A DNA stretch of 64,000 nucleotides, taken from contig CAWFEM010000015.1 of NCBI GenBank assembly GCA_963814905.1, positions 496,001 to 560,000 on the forward strand. Reading direction: 5' to 3'. This DNA comes from DASWJZ01 sp963814905. GTDB lineage: Bacteria > Pseudomonadota > Alphaproteobacteria > Rhizobiales > Afifellaceae. Below, piece by piece: positions 20,083 to 29,002 of this stretch. Both the position numbers and the translations under genes were made by a program. Within the stretch, counting starts at the first letter, position 1. Every line of letters starts with the position of its first letter. Below the pieces are notes generated by a model. The model was not told the origin of the DNA and searched no databases. It worked only from the letters and a program-made list of their open reading frames with translations.

Positions 20083-21501
20083 ATGGGTAAGGTGACGGGT
20101 TTCCTGGAGATCGACCGCAGCGACCGGCGCTACGAGCCGGCCGGCGATCGCGTGCGCCATTTCCGCGAGTTCATGATCCCGCTCGGCGATGAGGGGACGA
20201 AGAAGCAGGCCGCGCGTTGCATGGATTGCGGCATCCCGTTCTGTCACACCGGTTGCCCGGTCAACAACCAGATCCCCGACTGGAACGACCTCGTCTACAA
20301 CGGCGACTGGCGTGCCGCGCTGCAGAACCTGCAATCGACCAACAATTTCCCGGAGATCACCGGCCGCGTCTGCCCGGCGCCCTGCGAAGCGGCTTGCACG
20401 CTGAACCTGATCGAGCAGCCGGTGACGATCAAGACGATCGAGGCGGCAATCGCCGACCGCGGATTCCGGGAGGGGTGGGTCACGCCGGAGCTGCCCGCCA
20501 TCAAGACCGGAAAGCGCGTCGCCGTCATCGGCTCGGGGCCGGCCGGCATGGCCTGCGCACAACAGCTCGCGCGCGCCGGGCACGACACGCATCTTTTCGA
20601 GAAGAACGCCAAGGCGGGCGGATTGCTGCGTTACGGCATTCCCGACTTCAAGATGGAGAAGCCGATCATCGACCGCCGCGTGAAGCAGATGGAGACGGAG
20701 GGCGTCACCTTTCACTACAACGCCCATGTCGGCGCCGACATTCCGGCGCAGTCGCTGCTCGACGAATACGACGCCATCGTCCTGACCGGCGGCTCGGAGA
20801 AGCCGCGCGACCTTCCCGTCGAAGGACGCGACCTCCGCGGCGTCCACTTCGCCATGGACTACCTCCCGCAGCAGAATCGCCGCGTCTCGGGAGAGCCTCA
20901 GAATGGCGTCGAGCCGATCCTCGCCGACGGCAAATATGTCGTCGTCATCGGCGGCGGCGACACCGGGTCCGACTGCATCGGCACGGCCTTCCGCCAGGGC
21001 GCCGTCACCGTCACCCAGCTTGAGATCATGCCGCAGCCGCCGGTGAAGGAGGACAAGCTCCTCACCTGGCCGAACTGGCCGTTGAAGCTCAGGACGTCCT
21101 CAAGCCACGAAGAAGGCGCTGAGCGCGAGTTCGCGGTGCTGACCGCGAAGTTCTCCGGCCGTGACGGCCGCGTGAAGCGGCTTCACTGCACGCGCGCCGA
21201 TCAGAGCTTCAAGCCGATCCCGGGCACGGAATTCGAGCTCAAGGCCGACCTCGTGCTTCTCGCCATGGGCTTCGTCTCGCCCGTGCACGATGGGATGATC
21301 CAGGAGCTTGGCCTGGAGCTCGACGCGCGCGGCAACGTCAAGGCGACGACGGACGAATACCAGACCTCCAACCCGAAGGTTTTCTCCGCCGGCGACATGC
21401 GCCGCGGCCAGTCGCTCGTCGTCTGGGCGATCCGCGAAGGCCGCCAGGCCGCGCACGCGGTCGACAAATACCTGATGGGCGAGACGACGCTGCCTCGCTG
21501 A
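20083..21501 (+). CDS. gltD: Glutamate synthase (NADPH) small subunit
   Basis: A 472-residue flavoprotein. The N-terminal cysteine-rich domain holds the 4Fe-4S ligands (CMDCGIPFCHTGCPVNNQIP and later VCPAPCEAACTLN), the FAD fold begins at VAVIGSGPAGMACAQ, and the NADPH fold at VVVIGGGDTGSDC. The C terminus has the FAD-binding SAGDMRRGQSLVVWAI. It passes electrons from NADPH to GltB for glutamate formation in ammonia assimilation. It lies 92 bases after gltB with no hairpin between, so the two form one operon. Length and motifs are complete. Confidence 0.95.
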   Translation: MGKVTGFLEIDRSDRRYEPAGDRVRHFREFMIPLGDEGTKKQAARCMDCGIPFCHTGCPVNNQIPDWNDLVYNGDWRAALQNLQSTNNFPEITGRVCPAPCEAACTLNLIEQPVTIKTIEAAIADRGFREGWVTPELPAIKTGKRVAVIGSGPAGMACAQQLARAGHDTHLFEKNAKAGGLLRYGIPDFKMEKPIIDRRVKQMETEGVTFHYNAHVGADIPAQSLLDEYDAIVLTGGSEKPRDLPVEGRDLRGVHFAMDYLPQQNRRVSGEPQNGVEPILADGKYVVVIGGGDTGSDCIGTAFRQGAVTVTQLEIMPQPPVKEDKLLTWPNWPLKLRTSSSHEEGAEREFAVLTAKFSGRDGRVKRLHCTRADQSFKPIPGTEFELKADLVLLAMGFVSPVHDGMIQELGLELDARGNVKATTDEYQTSNPKVFSAGDMRRGQSLVVWAIREGRQAAHAVDKYLMGETTLPR

Positions 21502-21603
21502 GCGAAGGGCACCCGCACCTCTTCCCCTTTGCTAGGTTGTCGCCACGCGGCGCGCTAAGATGGCCCGAAGGCGGCGCCAGAGACGCCGACCCGAGGAAAC
21601 GCC

Positions 21604-22635
21604 ATGGCAAAGCTCTTTCCGACCATGCTGGTCGGCTCCTACGCGCAGCCGGACTGGCTGATCGATCGCAAGAAGCTCGCCGGTCGCTTTCCGCCGCGGG
21701 TGCGCGCCAGGGAGCTGTGGCGGGTGGCGCCGGAATTCCTCGACGAAGCGCAGGACGACGCCACGATCCTTGCGATCCGCGACCAGGAGCGCGCCGGCCT
21801 CGACATCGTCACCGACGGCGAGATGCGGCGGGAGAGCTATTCCAACCGCTTCGCCACGGCGCTTGAAGGCGTCGACATCGACAATCCGGGGACGGCGCTC
21901 GATCGCTCCGGCCATCCCAATCCCGTGCCGCGGGTGACCGGAAAGATCCGCCGCAAGCACGCGGTGGAGGTGCGCGACCTGGAATTTCTGAAAGCCAACA
22001 CCGACCGCATGGTGAAGATGACGGTGCCCGGCCCTTTCACCATGTCGCAACAGGCGCAGAACGACTTCTACGACAGCGAGGAGGCGCTGGCGCTCGACTA
22101 CGCGGCGGCGGTGAACGCGGAGATCAAGGATCTCTTCGCCGCCGGCGCCGACATCGTGCAGATCGACGAGCCCTATATGCAGGCGCGCCCGGAGAAGGCG
22201 CGCCAATACGGGCTGAAGGCGCTCGCCCGCGCGCTCGACGGCGTCAACGGAACGAAGGCGCTGCATATCTGCTTCGGCTATGCGGCGATCATCCACGAGC
22301 GTCCGGAGGGGTATTCGTTTCTGCCCGAGCTCGCCGACACGGCGCTCGATCAGATCTCCATCGAGACTGCCCAATCGAAGCTCGACACTTCGGTCCTCGC
22401 CAAGCTCCCGGGCAAGACGATCGTGCTCGGCGTCATCGACCTCTCAGATATGAAAGTGGAAACGCCGGAGACCGTGGCGGCACGCATCCGCCGCGCACTC
22501 CCGCACGTACCGGCGGAGAAGATCGTCGTGGCGCCGGATTGCGGCATGAAATACCTGCCACGCGAAGTCGCCTTCGGAAAGATGCGGGCAATGGTGGAAG
22601 GCGCGGCCATCATGCGCCGCGAGGCTGGCGGCTAA
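21604..22635 (+). CDS. MetE C-terminal-like methyltransferase (methionine synthase II family)
   Basis: 343 residues with the cobalamin-independent methionine synthase C-terminal fold: ATILAIRDQERAGLDIVTDGEMRRESY at the start, then IVQIDEPYMQARPE, LHICFGYA, and VVAPDCGMKYLPRE near the end. The His (LHICFG) and Cys (APDCG) and Glu residues are the zinc ligands in the family. Stand-alone proteins of this length lack the N-terminal folate domain; related archaeal and alphaproteobacterial ones act on methylcobalamin or unknown donors. The start at 21604 follows a GAGG site. Its exact methyl donor is unknown. Confidence 0.85.
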   Translation: MAKLFPTMLVGSYAQPDWLIDRKKLAGRFPPRVRARELWRVAPEFLDEAQDDATILAIRDQERAGLDIVTDGEMRRESYSNRFATALEGVDIDNPGTALDRSGHPNPVPRVTGKIRRKHAVEVRDLEFLKANTDRMVKMTVPGPFTMSQQAQNDFYDSEEALALDYAAAVNAEIKDLFAAGADIVQIDEPYMQARPEKARQYGLKALARALDGVNGTKALHICFGYAAIIHERPEGYSFLPELADTALDQISIETAQSKLDTSVLAKLPGKTIVLGVIDLSDMKVETPETVAARIRRALPHVPAEKIVVAPDCGMKYLPREVAFGKMRAMVEGAAIMRREAGG

Positions 22636-22660
22636 ACGCTTCCCGCCGCTCCGCGGCCGG

Positions 22661-23926
22661 CTATTGGACGGCGGCGGCTGCGGCGGCCGCTGCCTCTTCC
22701 GGGGACGCAGGCGAGGAAGCGGGCTCGGCGGCGGAAGTCGACGACTTCGCGGTCGCCGGCCGCGGCGGCCAGACATAGGAATCAACTCGTGCCTCCGGCG
22801 GAAGCGCCCTCTCCTCTTGAGAAAGCTGCGCGGCGATCTTTGCCGCGACGCCGCCGCGATCGTCCGCGCGAGTCGGCGCGGAAAGAGCGTCCCCACCGGC
22901 GAGACTGAGCGCGTCGAGGGTCAGCATCGGCCCGATCTTCGGCGCTTCCGGCCCGGCCGGGACGGCCGCGGCCGAGGCATCGGTCGACGCGAGCAGCGGC
23001 GCCTGCCCGCCGAGGATATCGTTCAGCTCCTGCTCGACGAAATAGGCGAGCTTGCGCTGACCCGCTTTGGTGAAGTTCAGCCCGTCGCTGGCGCGCAGCT
23101 GCACCGACTGCCCGCGCACGTCCGGACCGACGGCGACATATTTGCCCTCGTCGTCGGCGAAGCCGTTCCATACGTCGACGAAGCGCAGGCCCTTCGCCTC
23201 CAGCTGCTCGCGCACGATGCCGTTGAAGCCACTGTAGTCGCGCGACATGGCGCTCGATTCCACCGGCACCAGCCCGACCCACAGCACCGGCTTCTGCGTG
23301 CCCTTCAGGACATCGGCGAAGGCGGCAACGCGCGCCGCGTAGGCAGCACGCCAACCGTCGGTGCCGAGCGTCTGCGCACCGCTATCCGCGCTGATCGCCT
23401 GCCGGTCGTTGCCGCCGATCACCGCCAGAATGGCGTCGGGCTTCTGCTCGTCGACAAGGCCGGGAAGCTTCGCCGGCCAATCGTAATAGTCGTCGCGCAC
23501 AAGACCGGAGGAGCCGCTCGTCGCATCGATCACGACGACGTTCGGATTTTCGCGATACGCCTCAGCCAGGCCCTTCGCCAACGCCCCGGCCATGAAGTCG
23601 CCGACGACCATGACGCGCTTCGCGTTCTCGGCCTTTTCCACCGCCGCGATCTCGCGCGGCGTCGGCTGCGGCGAGGCGCGCACACGCCGCTCGCGGCGCG
23701 GCTCCTTTGGCGGGACGAGGCGCTCAAAGCCCGGAAAGAGCTCTTGCCGCGGCGGCGGCGTGAAATTGCGCTTGCCGCCGAAGAGCCGCTGGAAGAAGCC
23801 GGGCTTGTTGTTGTTCTGCGCCAAGACGACAGGACCGTCCTGCGCGAAGCTCGGGCGGTCGGGCACCACCGCGAACACCGCCGCAACGCCGAGAAGAACG
23901 CTGAGTACTATTCCGGCGCGGGTCAT
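22661..23926 (-). CDS. Secreted SGNH/GDSL hydrolase, DUF459 family
   Basis: 421 residues. The N terminus is a signal peptide (TRAGIVLSVLLGVAAVFAVV). A basic Pro-rich linker follows, then the DUF459 domain: VMVVGDFMAGALAKGL replaces the usual GDS motif with GDF, IGGNDRQ supplies the Asn block and DGLNFTKAGQRKLAYFVE the Asp/His block. The substitution of the GDSL Ser is a feature of this DUF459 subgroup as I read it. The C-terminal 100 residues are Ala/Pro-rich and of low complexity. Likely a periplasmic esterase-like or non-catalytic protein involved in polysaccharide modification. It precedes the transglycosylase (20-base gap), suggesting a cell-wall related operon. Confidence 0.82.
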   Translation of the reverse strand: MTRAGIVLSVLLGVAAVFAVVPDRPSFAQDGPVVLAQNNNKPGFFQRLFGGKRNFTPPPRQELFPGFERLVPPKEPRRERRVRASPQPTPREIAAVEKAENAKRVMVVGDFMAGALAKGLAEAYRENPNVVVIDATSGSSGLVRDDYYDWPAKLPGLVDEQKPDAILAVIGGNDRQAISADSGAQTLGTDGWRAAYAARVAAFADVLKGTQKPVLWVGLVPVESSAMSRDYSGFNGIVREQLEAKGLRFVDVWNGFADDEGKYVAVGPDVRGQSVQLRASDGLNFTKAGQRKLAYFVEQELNDILGGQAPLLASTDASAAAVPAGPEAPKIGPMLTLDALSLAGGDALSAPTRADDRGGVAAKIAAQLSQEERALPPEARVDSYVWPPRPATAKSSTSAAEPASSPASPEEAAAAAAAAVQ

Positions 23927-23946
23927 TGCGTTCCGTCGCTGTCCTT

Positions 23947-25170
23947 TCAGCCGCTTCGAAGCGTCTCCAGGAGCCGCAGGCCCCCGAAGCCGTCGGCAAC
24001 CATGCCGCGGCCGCTCTGGTAGGCCCGGATCGCTTCGCGCGACGCCGGCCCGAGCTTGCCGTCGATCTCGCCGTCATAATAGCCGGCCTCGGCGAGATGT
24101 CGCTGTATTTCCTCCGCCTCCGCCTGCGTCAGCGGGCGCTCGCCGTTCGGCCAGGGCTGCACGAAGTTGTCGCCGCCCATGATGCGATCAGCGAGATGGC
24201 CGACGGCAAGCGAATAGGCGGTGGAGTTGTTGTAGCGCTTGATGACGTAGTGGTTCCGGAGCATCAGGAAGGCGGGCCCGTTGGCGTCGGCGGGAGTGAC
24301 GAGCACCGCCTTGTCGCCCGGCCGCGAAAACTGCCGCCCCGCGACGCGGACGACACCAAGCCCCATCCATTGGCTGATCGCGCGCGACTTGCCGTCCTTG
24401 GCGAGACGATAGTTGAAGCCCGCGGGAAGCCTGACCTCGTAGCCCCAGGTCGCGCCCGAAACCCACCCCATCTTCTTCAGGTAGCTCGCGGTCGAGGCCA
24501 GCGCGTCGGCCGGCGAATTCCACATGTCGCGCCGGCCGTCGCCGTCGAAATCGACGGCATAAGCCTCGTAGGTCGTGGGGATGAACTGCGTGTGACCCAT
24601 GGCGCCGGCCCAGGAGCCGGTGAGCCCGGCGACGGAGATGTCGCCGTGCTGCAGGATCTTCAGCGCCGCGACGAGCTGCTGGCGTCCGAACTTCGCGCGC
24701 TTGCGGTCGGCATAAGCGAGCGTCGCGAGCGAACGCACCACGTTCTTCACCACAGTCGGATCGGAGAGGATTTCGCCGTAGGTGGATTCCATTCCCCAGA
24801 TCGCGACGACGATGTGCCGGTCGACGCCGTAGCGCGCCTCGATCTTGTCGAGGAGCGGCCGGTAGCGCTGCAGCATCTCACGGCCCATAGCGACGCGCTT
24901 CTCGGAGACCCGCGTCACCACGTATTGCCACATCGGCGTGGAGAACTCAGGCTGGTAGCGCGCCTTTTCCAGCACCTCCGGGTCGGGCGTCACGCCGCGA
25001 AAGGCCGCCTCGTAGATCGCCTGGGAGATTCCGGCGGCCTTCGCCGTCGGCCAGAAATCCCTGACCCAGCGATCGAAACCGGCATCGGCACGCGCAGGCG
25101 CGGTCGCCGCGACGAAAACGAGCGCAAATCCGACGAGAAACGTGGCGAAGAGTCGAACGATCGGCCGCAT
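23947..25170 (-). CDS. Lytic murein transglycosylase (MltB family) with peptidoglycan-binding domain
   Basis: 407 residues: a signal peptide, an SLT_2 catalytic domain with WGMESTYGEILSDPTVVKN (Glu catalytic), GSWAGAMGHTQFIPTTYEAYA and DGDGRRDMWNSPADALAS, and a C-terminal PG_binding_1 domain (LTQAEAEEIQRHLAEAGYY to GPASREAIRAYQSGRGM). It cleaves the MurNAc-GlcNAc bond to give 1,6-anhydro ends in the periplasm. The start at 25170 gives a normal signal peptide. It is the upstream gene of a pair with the DUF459 hydrolase, 20 bases apart. No lipobox is visible, so this form is soluble. Confidence 0.92.
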   Translation of the reverse strand: MRPIVRLFATFLVGFALVFVAATAPARADAGFDRWVRDFWPTAKAAGISQAIYEAAFRGVTPDPEVLEKARYQPEFSTPMWQYVVTRVSEKRVAMGREMLQRYRPLLDKIEARYGVDRHIVVAIWGMESTYGEILSDPTVVKNVVRSLATLAYADRKRAKFGRQQLVAALKILQHGDISVAGLTGSWAGAMGHTQFIPTTYEAYAVDFDGDGRRDMWNSPADALASTASYLKKMGWVSGATWGYEVRLPAGFNYRLAKDGKSRAISQWMGLGVVRVAGRQFSRPGDKAVLVTPADANGPAFLMLRNHYVIKRYNNSTAYSLAVGHLADRIMGGDNFVQPWPNGERPLTQAEAEEIQRHLAEAGYYDGEIDGKLGPASREAIRAYQSGRGMVADGFGGLRLLETLRSG

Positions 25171-25385
25171 CGGTACCCCTTTCCAGGCGCAGCGCGGCCA
25201 TAATTAAGGCCGGCGAATTTGGCGAGGGTATGATGCGGCGGGAAACGGAAACGGTTCGTTAACCGTTCGCCGGCGCCAAGAAATCCGCTGGGTTTGGGTG
25301 TTCCCGCATCTCGGGGCAACGCCCGGGCGACGGAATTTGATCAGCGGGTGTTCACATTCGATCAGCGTCCGTTGCGGCGAGCGGA

Positions 25386-25410
25386 AAGAAAAAGCCCGCC
25401 AGAGCGGGCT
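25386..25410 (-). terminator. Rho-independent terminator after cfa
   Basis: A 7-bp stem AGCCCGC / GCGGGCT with loop CAGA; on the minus strand the stem is followed by TTTTTCTTT. It lies 56 bases downstream of the cfa stop. Confidence 0.8.
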
Positions 25411-25465
25411 GAGGCAACGCGCTACGCAAAGCCGTTGGAGACCGGTCGCCGCCGCAGGCCCCGGA

Positions 25466-26668
25466 TCAAATCTCAAACGGCTCCGGCGACTGAAGGATCA
25501 TGCGGTAACAGGACATGCCGCCTGAGAGAAACTCGTAGGCGGCGCCCCAGAGGTAAAGTCGGAAACGACGATAATTGAACTCGCCGAAGCGGGCGATGAT
25601 CGCCTCGCGGTTGTTGTCGAAGTTGACGGCCCATTGCTTGGCCGTCAGGAAATAGCTGACGCGGTCGTTGAGCAGTTCCAGGACTTCAAGCGGCGTGTTG
25701 GAAAGCTGCTCGAGGAAGTCATGCAGAACCAGGTAGCTGTGGTTGCCGGGGTAGATGTATTTCACGATGTAGGAGGATTGGGCGTATTTCTCCTTGTCGG
25801 CGCTCCCATCGAGAAAGACCTTGCCGCCCGGTTTGACCAGCCCCACGAACTTGTCGAGGACCTTTTTGTAGTCGGGTAGGTGCTCGATCACGCCCATGAT
25901 GACGATGGCGTCATATTTCCGGTCGGTCTCGTATGCCAGAAGGTCGACATTGATCAGTTCCCAGTCGAAACCGAGAGCTTTCGCCCGCTCCCCCAGATAG
26001 TCGATCGAGACCTGGGAAATGGTGATGCCCGTGCATTTCACGCCGCGGCGCGAGGCATATTCGAACCACGCGCCCCAGCCGGGTCCGATCTCAAGAATAT
26101 GATCGCCGGGCTTCAGACCGCATTTCTCAAAGCAGTAATCGAACTTCCTCAGCGTCGCCACGTCGAGCGGCTCGTCCGCCGTCTCGTACATGCCCTGCGT
26201 GTAGCAGGGCGTTTTCGGATCGAGGAAGCCCAGGAAGAAGTCTGAGTCGATTTCGTAGTGGCCGGTGATCGCCTGCTTGTTGGTGCGAACCTGGCCAAAA
26301 AGCAGCGGCTCCAGGAAGCGCCAGATCGTGGTGAGGGGATGAAAATCCTTCATCGCCACCCGCAAGGCATAAGGGGCCAGCATGTCTCCCTCGATATCGA
26401 CATCGCCGGCGACGTATGCATCGGCGATACGTCCCTCGTCCATGCTGCTCACCGCGCGCAGCGCCTTGGCGTTCTTCAGCGTGACCTCGAAGCGCGGCGC
26501 ATCCTTTCCGAAAAGCTGAACGGAACCGTCGGGGAGAACGACCTTGAACGAAACAGGAGAACTATCGAATTGCCGCGCATATTTGCCGAGAAGCGAACGC
26601 GTCATCCTCGGCACCGACGTCTGGTCGGATGATGCCTCGCGCTGCAGAGTTGCGGAATGCTCGTTCAT
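25466..26668 (-). CDS. cfa: Cyclopropane-fatty-acyl-phospholipid synthase family methyltransferase
   Basis: A 400-residue SAM-dependent methyltransferase. The N-terminal helper domain is VSFKVVLPDGSVQLFG to GRIADAYVAGDVDIEGD; the SAM-binding motif is LEIGPGWGAWFEYASRRG; and CTGITISQVSIDYLGERA with YDAIVIMGVIEHL and PGNHSYLV follow the family order. It adds a methylene bridge to unsaturated phospholipid acyl chains in the inner membrane, or may belong to the related fatty-acid methyltransferase subgroup, since it has a distinct tail. The ATG at 26668 is the only sensible start. It stands alone, ending in a strong terminator. Confidence 0.88.
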   Translation of the reverse strand: MNEHSATLQREASSDQTSVPRMTRSLLGKYARQFDSSPVSFKVVLPDGSVQLFGKDAPRFEVTLKNAKALRAVSSMDEGRIADAYVAGDVDIEGDMLAPYALRVAMKDFHPLTTIWRFLEPLLFGQVRTNKQAITGHYEIDSDFFLGFLDPKTPCYTQGMYETADEPLDVATLRKFDYCFEKCGLKPGDHILEIGPGWGAWFEYASRRGVKCTGITISQVSIDYLGERAKALGFDWELINVDLLAYETDRKYDAIVIMGVIEHLPDYKKVLDKFVGLVKPGGKVFLDGSADKEKYAQSSYIVKYIYPGNHSYLVLHDFLEQLSNTPLEVLELLNDRVSYFLTAKQWAVNFDNNREAIIARFGEFNYRRFRLYLWGAAYEFLSGGMSCYRMILQSPEPFEI

Positions 26669-26824
26669 GCGCCCCCTACCTATAACCGATGTCCGCCGGA
26701 AGGTAGGCCCTTTGAGACTTCAACCGGCATCGCCCTGATGATCTGATATTGCTGTCACAGGTGAGTATTGGCAACCCTGGCCGGTCGCCACCGGCGCTGC
26801 CTCGCGAGTGGCAGGAGCAAAAGC

Positions 26825-26849
26825 AAAACCCCCGGTCATCGACCGGGGG
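26825..26849 (-). terminator. Rho-independent terminator after galE
   Basis: A 9-bp stem CCCCCGGTC / GACCGGGGG with loop ATC; read on the minus strand it is followed by TTTTGCTTTT. It lies 65 bases beyond the galE stop. Confidence 0.85.
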
Positions 26850-26913
26850 CTGGCAACCTTCGCCGCTGATCCAAAAGCGCGATGCGATGCGGCCCCGGCC
26901 CCGGGGACGCTTC

Positions 26914-27906
26914 CTAAGCTGCCTTGCGCTTCTCGATGAGCTGCGATTCCCAGGCGAGCGCATGCTGCACGATCGTGTCGAGATCGGCATATTGCGGCGT
27001 CCAGTCGAGCGTCTTTCTGATCTTGTCCGCGGCGGCGACCATCGCCGGCACGTCGCCCGGCCGGCGGGCGCGGGCGCGGATGTCGAGCGTCACGCCGGAG
27101 ACGCGCTGCACCGCGTCGAGGAGCTCCAGCACCGAATAGCCGCGCCCGTAGCCGCAGTTCAGAACCAGGCTCTCGCCGCCGGCGCGCAGATAGTCGAGCG
27201 CCGCGCCATGCGCGCGCACGAGATCGGTAACGTGGATATAATCGCGGATGCCGGTGCCGTCGGGCGTGTCGTAGTCGGTGCCGAACACGGCGACGTGGTC
27301 GCGCTGCCCGGTCGCCGCTTCGATCGCCACCTTCAGGATGTGCGTCGCGCCGCGCGTCGACTGGCCGGTCCGCCCGGCGGGATCGGCGCCGGCGACGTTG
27401 AAGTAGCGCAGCGCCAGATAATGCAGGCCGTAGGCTGCGGATGCGTCAGCGAGCATACGCTCCGTCATCGCCTTCGACGCGCCGTAGGGCGACATCGGGT
27501 CGAGGATCGTATCCTCCGCCACCGGAATCGTCTTCGGCGCGCCGTAGACGGCGGAGGTGGAGGAGAAGACGAAGCTCGTCACGCCGTTGCTGACCGCAGC
27601 GGCGATCAGCTCGCGCGACTTCACCGTGTTGTTCAGGTAGTAGCCGAGCGGATCGGCGACGGAGTCCGGCACGACGACGGAACCGGCGAAGTGCATCACC
27701 GTTTCGACATTGCGGGTTTGCATGAGCCGGTCGAGAAGCACGCGGTCGCCGACGTCGCCGATGACGAGTTCAGCGTCCGGCGCGACTGCCCACTCGAAGC
27801 CTGTGGAAAGGTCGTCGAGCACGACGACGCGCTCGCCGCGATCGACGAGTTCGCTGACCATGTGGCTGCCGATATAGCCGCCGCCGCCTGTGACGAGTAC
27901 GCTCAT
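26914..27906 (-). CDS. galE: UDP-glucose 4-epimerase
   Basis: A 330-residue extended short-chain dehydrogenase. NAD binds at LVTGGGGYIGSHM; the catalytic Ser-Tyr-Lys appear as SSTSAVYG and YGASKAM; and the LRYFNVAGADP and IRDYIHVTDL motifs are those of GalE. It interconverts UDP-glucose and UDP-galactose for surface polysaccharides. The start at 27906 (MSVLVTGG) is preferred to the frame start at 27924. It is divergent from galU, so one 90-base region contains both promoters, and the two enzymes act in one UDP-sugar pathway. Confidence 0.94.
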   Translation of the reverse strand: MSVLVTGGGGYIGSHMVSELVDRGERVVVLDDLSTGFEWAVAPDAELVIGDVGDRVLLDRLMQTRNVETVMHFAGSVVVPDSVADPLGYYLNNTVKSRELIAAAVSNGVTSFVFSSTSAVYGAPKTIPVAEDTILDPMSPYGASKAMTERMLADASAAYGLHYLALRYFNVAGADPAGRTGQSTRGATHILKVAIEAATGQRDHVAVFGTDYDTPDGTGIRDYIHVTDLVRAHGAALDYLRAGGESLVLNCGYGRGYSVLELLDAVQRVSGVTLDIRARARRPGDVPAMVAAADKIRKTLDWTPQYADLDTIVQHALAWESQLIEKRKAA

Positions 27907-27996
27907 GACACTGTGACCCCGCACCTCCGGCCTCTAAACGGACCGCTCGAATTAAGGTAAGGGATTGGAAATGATGAGCAATCGAAAGGCGCGCGC

Positions 27997-28875
27997 GTGG
28001 TAAATCCTCTCCGTAAGGCAGTTTTCCCGGTGGCCGGTCTCGGCACCCGTTTTCTCCCCGCCACCAAGGCCTTGCCGAAGGAGATGTTGACCGTCGTCGA
28101 CCGTCCCGCGCTGCAATACGTGGTGGAGGAGGCGCGCGAAGCGGGCATCGAGCACCTGGTCTTCGTCACCGGGCGCAACAAGGAGGTGATCGCCGACCAT
28201 TTCGATATCGCCTACGAGCTGGAGGCAACGCTCAAAGAGCGCGGCAAGACTGAAGCCCTGGAGATGCTGCGCCGCGATCTTCCCGAAGCCGGGACCATCT
28301 CCTATACGCGCCAGCAGGCGCCGCTGGGGCTCGGCCACGCGATCTGGTGCGCGCGTGAGCTGATCGGGCGCGAGCCCTTCGCGGTGCTCTTGCCCGACAT
28401 GCTGATGACGCCCGGCTGCCTCAAACAGATGCTCGGCGCCTACGAGAAGCACGGCGGCAACGTCATCGCCGTCGAGGAGACCCCGCCGGAGCTCGTCAGC
28501 CGCTACGGGATCGTCGGCGTCGGCGAGGAGGACGAGACCGGGTTCCGCATCACCGAGATGGTGGAGAAGCCGAAGCCGGCGGATGCGCCGTCGAACCTCT
28601 TCATTTCCGGGCGCTACATCCTGCAGCCGGAGATTTTCGACATCCTCTCCGACCAGGAGCCCGGCGCAGGTGGCGAGATCCAGGTCACCGACGCCATGAA
28701 GCGGCTTTCCGAGACGCAGCGCTTCACCGGCTTCCGCTATCGCGGGCGCACGCACGACACCGGCACCAAGGCCGGTTTCCTGATGGCCAATGTCGCCTAC
28801 GCGCTGGCACGCTCCGACATCGGGCCCGAGTTCCGCGCCGAGCTTACGGCGCTTCTCGGCGACGAGGGGACGTAG
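27997..28875 (+). CDS. galU: UTP-glucose-1-phosphate uridylyltransferase
   Basis: 292 residues starting with GTG at 27997. The nucleotidyltransferase signature is near the N terminus (KAVFPVAGLGTRFLPATKALPKEM); QAPLGLGHAIWCA, VLLPDMLM, GGNVIAVEE and GRYILQPEIF follow as in GalU. It makes UDP-glucose from glucose-1-phosphate and UTP in the cytoplasm, feeding GalE and lipopolysaccharide or exopolysaccharide synthesis. Length is normal. The divergent galE supports the pathway role. An inverted-repeat element begins 12 bases after its stop. Confidence 0.95.
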   Translation: MVNPLRKAVFPVAGLGTRFLPATKALPKEMLTVVDRPALQYVVEEAREAGIEHLVFVTGRNKEVIADHFDIAYELEATLKERGKTEALEMLRRDLPEAGTISYTRQQAPLGLGHAIWCARELIGREPFAVLLPDMLMTPGCLKQMLGAYEKHGGNVIAVEETPPELVSRYGIVGVGEEDETGFRITEMVEKPKPADAPSNLFISGRYILQPEIFDILSDQEPGAGGEIQVTDAMKRLSETQRFTGFRYRGRTHDTGTKAGFLMANVAYALARSDIGPEFRAELTALLGDEGT

Positions 28876-28886
28876 GCTCACACCCT

Positions 28887-28987
28887 CGTCGTCATGCCAG
28901 GGCTTGACCCTGGCATCCATTCCGTAACGGAGGAGATTTGCTTCGGCGCCACGGAGTGGATTGCCGGATCAAGTCCGGCATGACGAT
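28887..28987. repeat. Dispersed palindromic repeat, copy 1
   Basis: Outer arms TCGTCATGCC and GGCATGACGA enclose two hairpins, TGCCAGGG-CTTGA-CCCTGGCA at 28894-28914 and TGCCGGA-TCAAG-TCCGGCA near 28962-28980, around a core containing GGAGTGGATTG. A second copy is at 32251. This organisation matches the short palindromic repeats dispersed in alphaproteobacterial genomes. Confidence 0.8.
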
Positions 28988-29002
28988 GGATGTTGCGGCA
29001 AC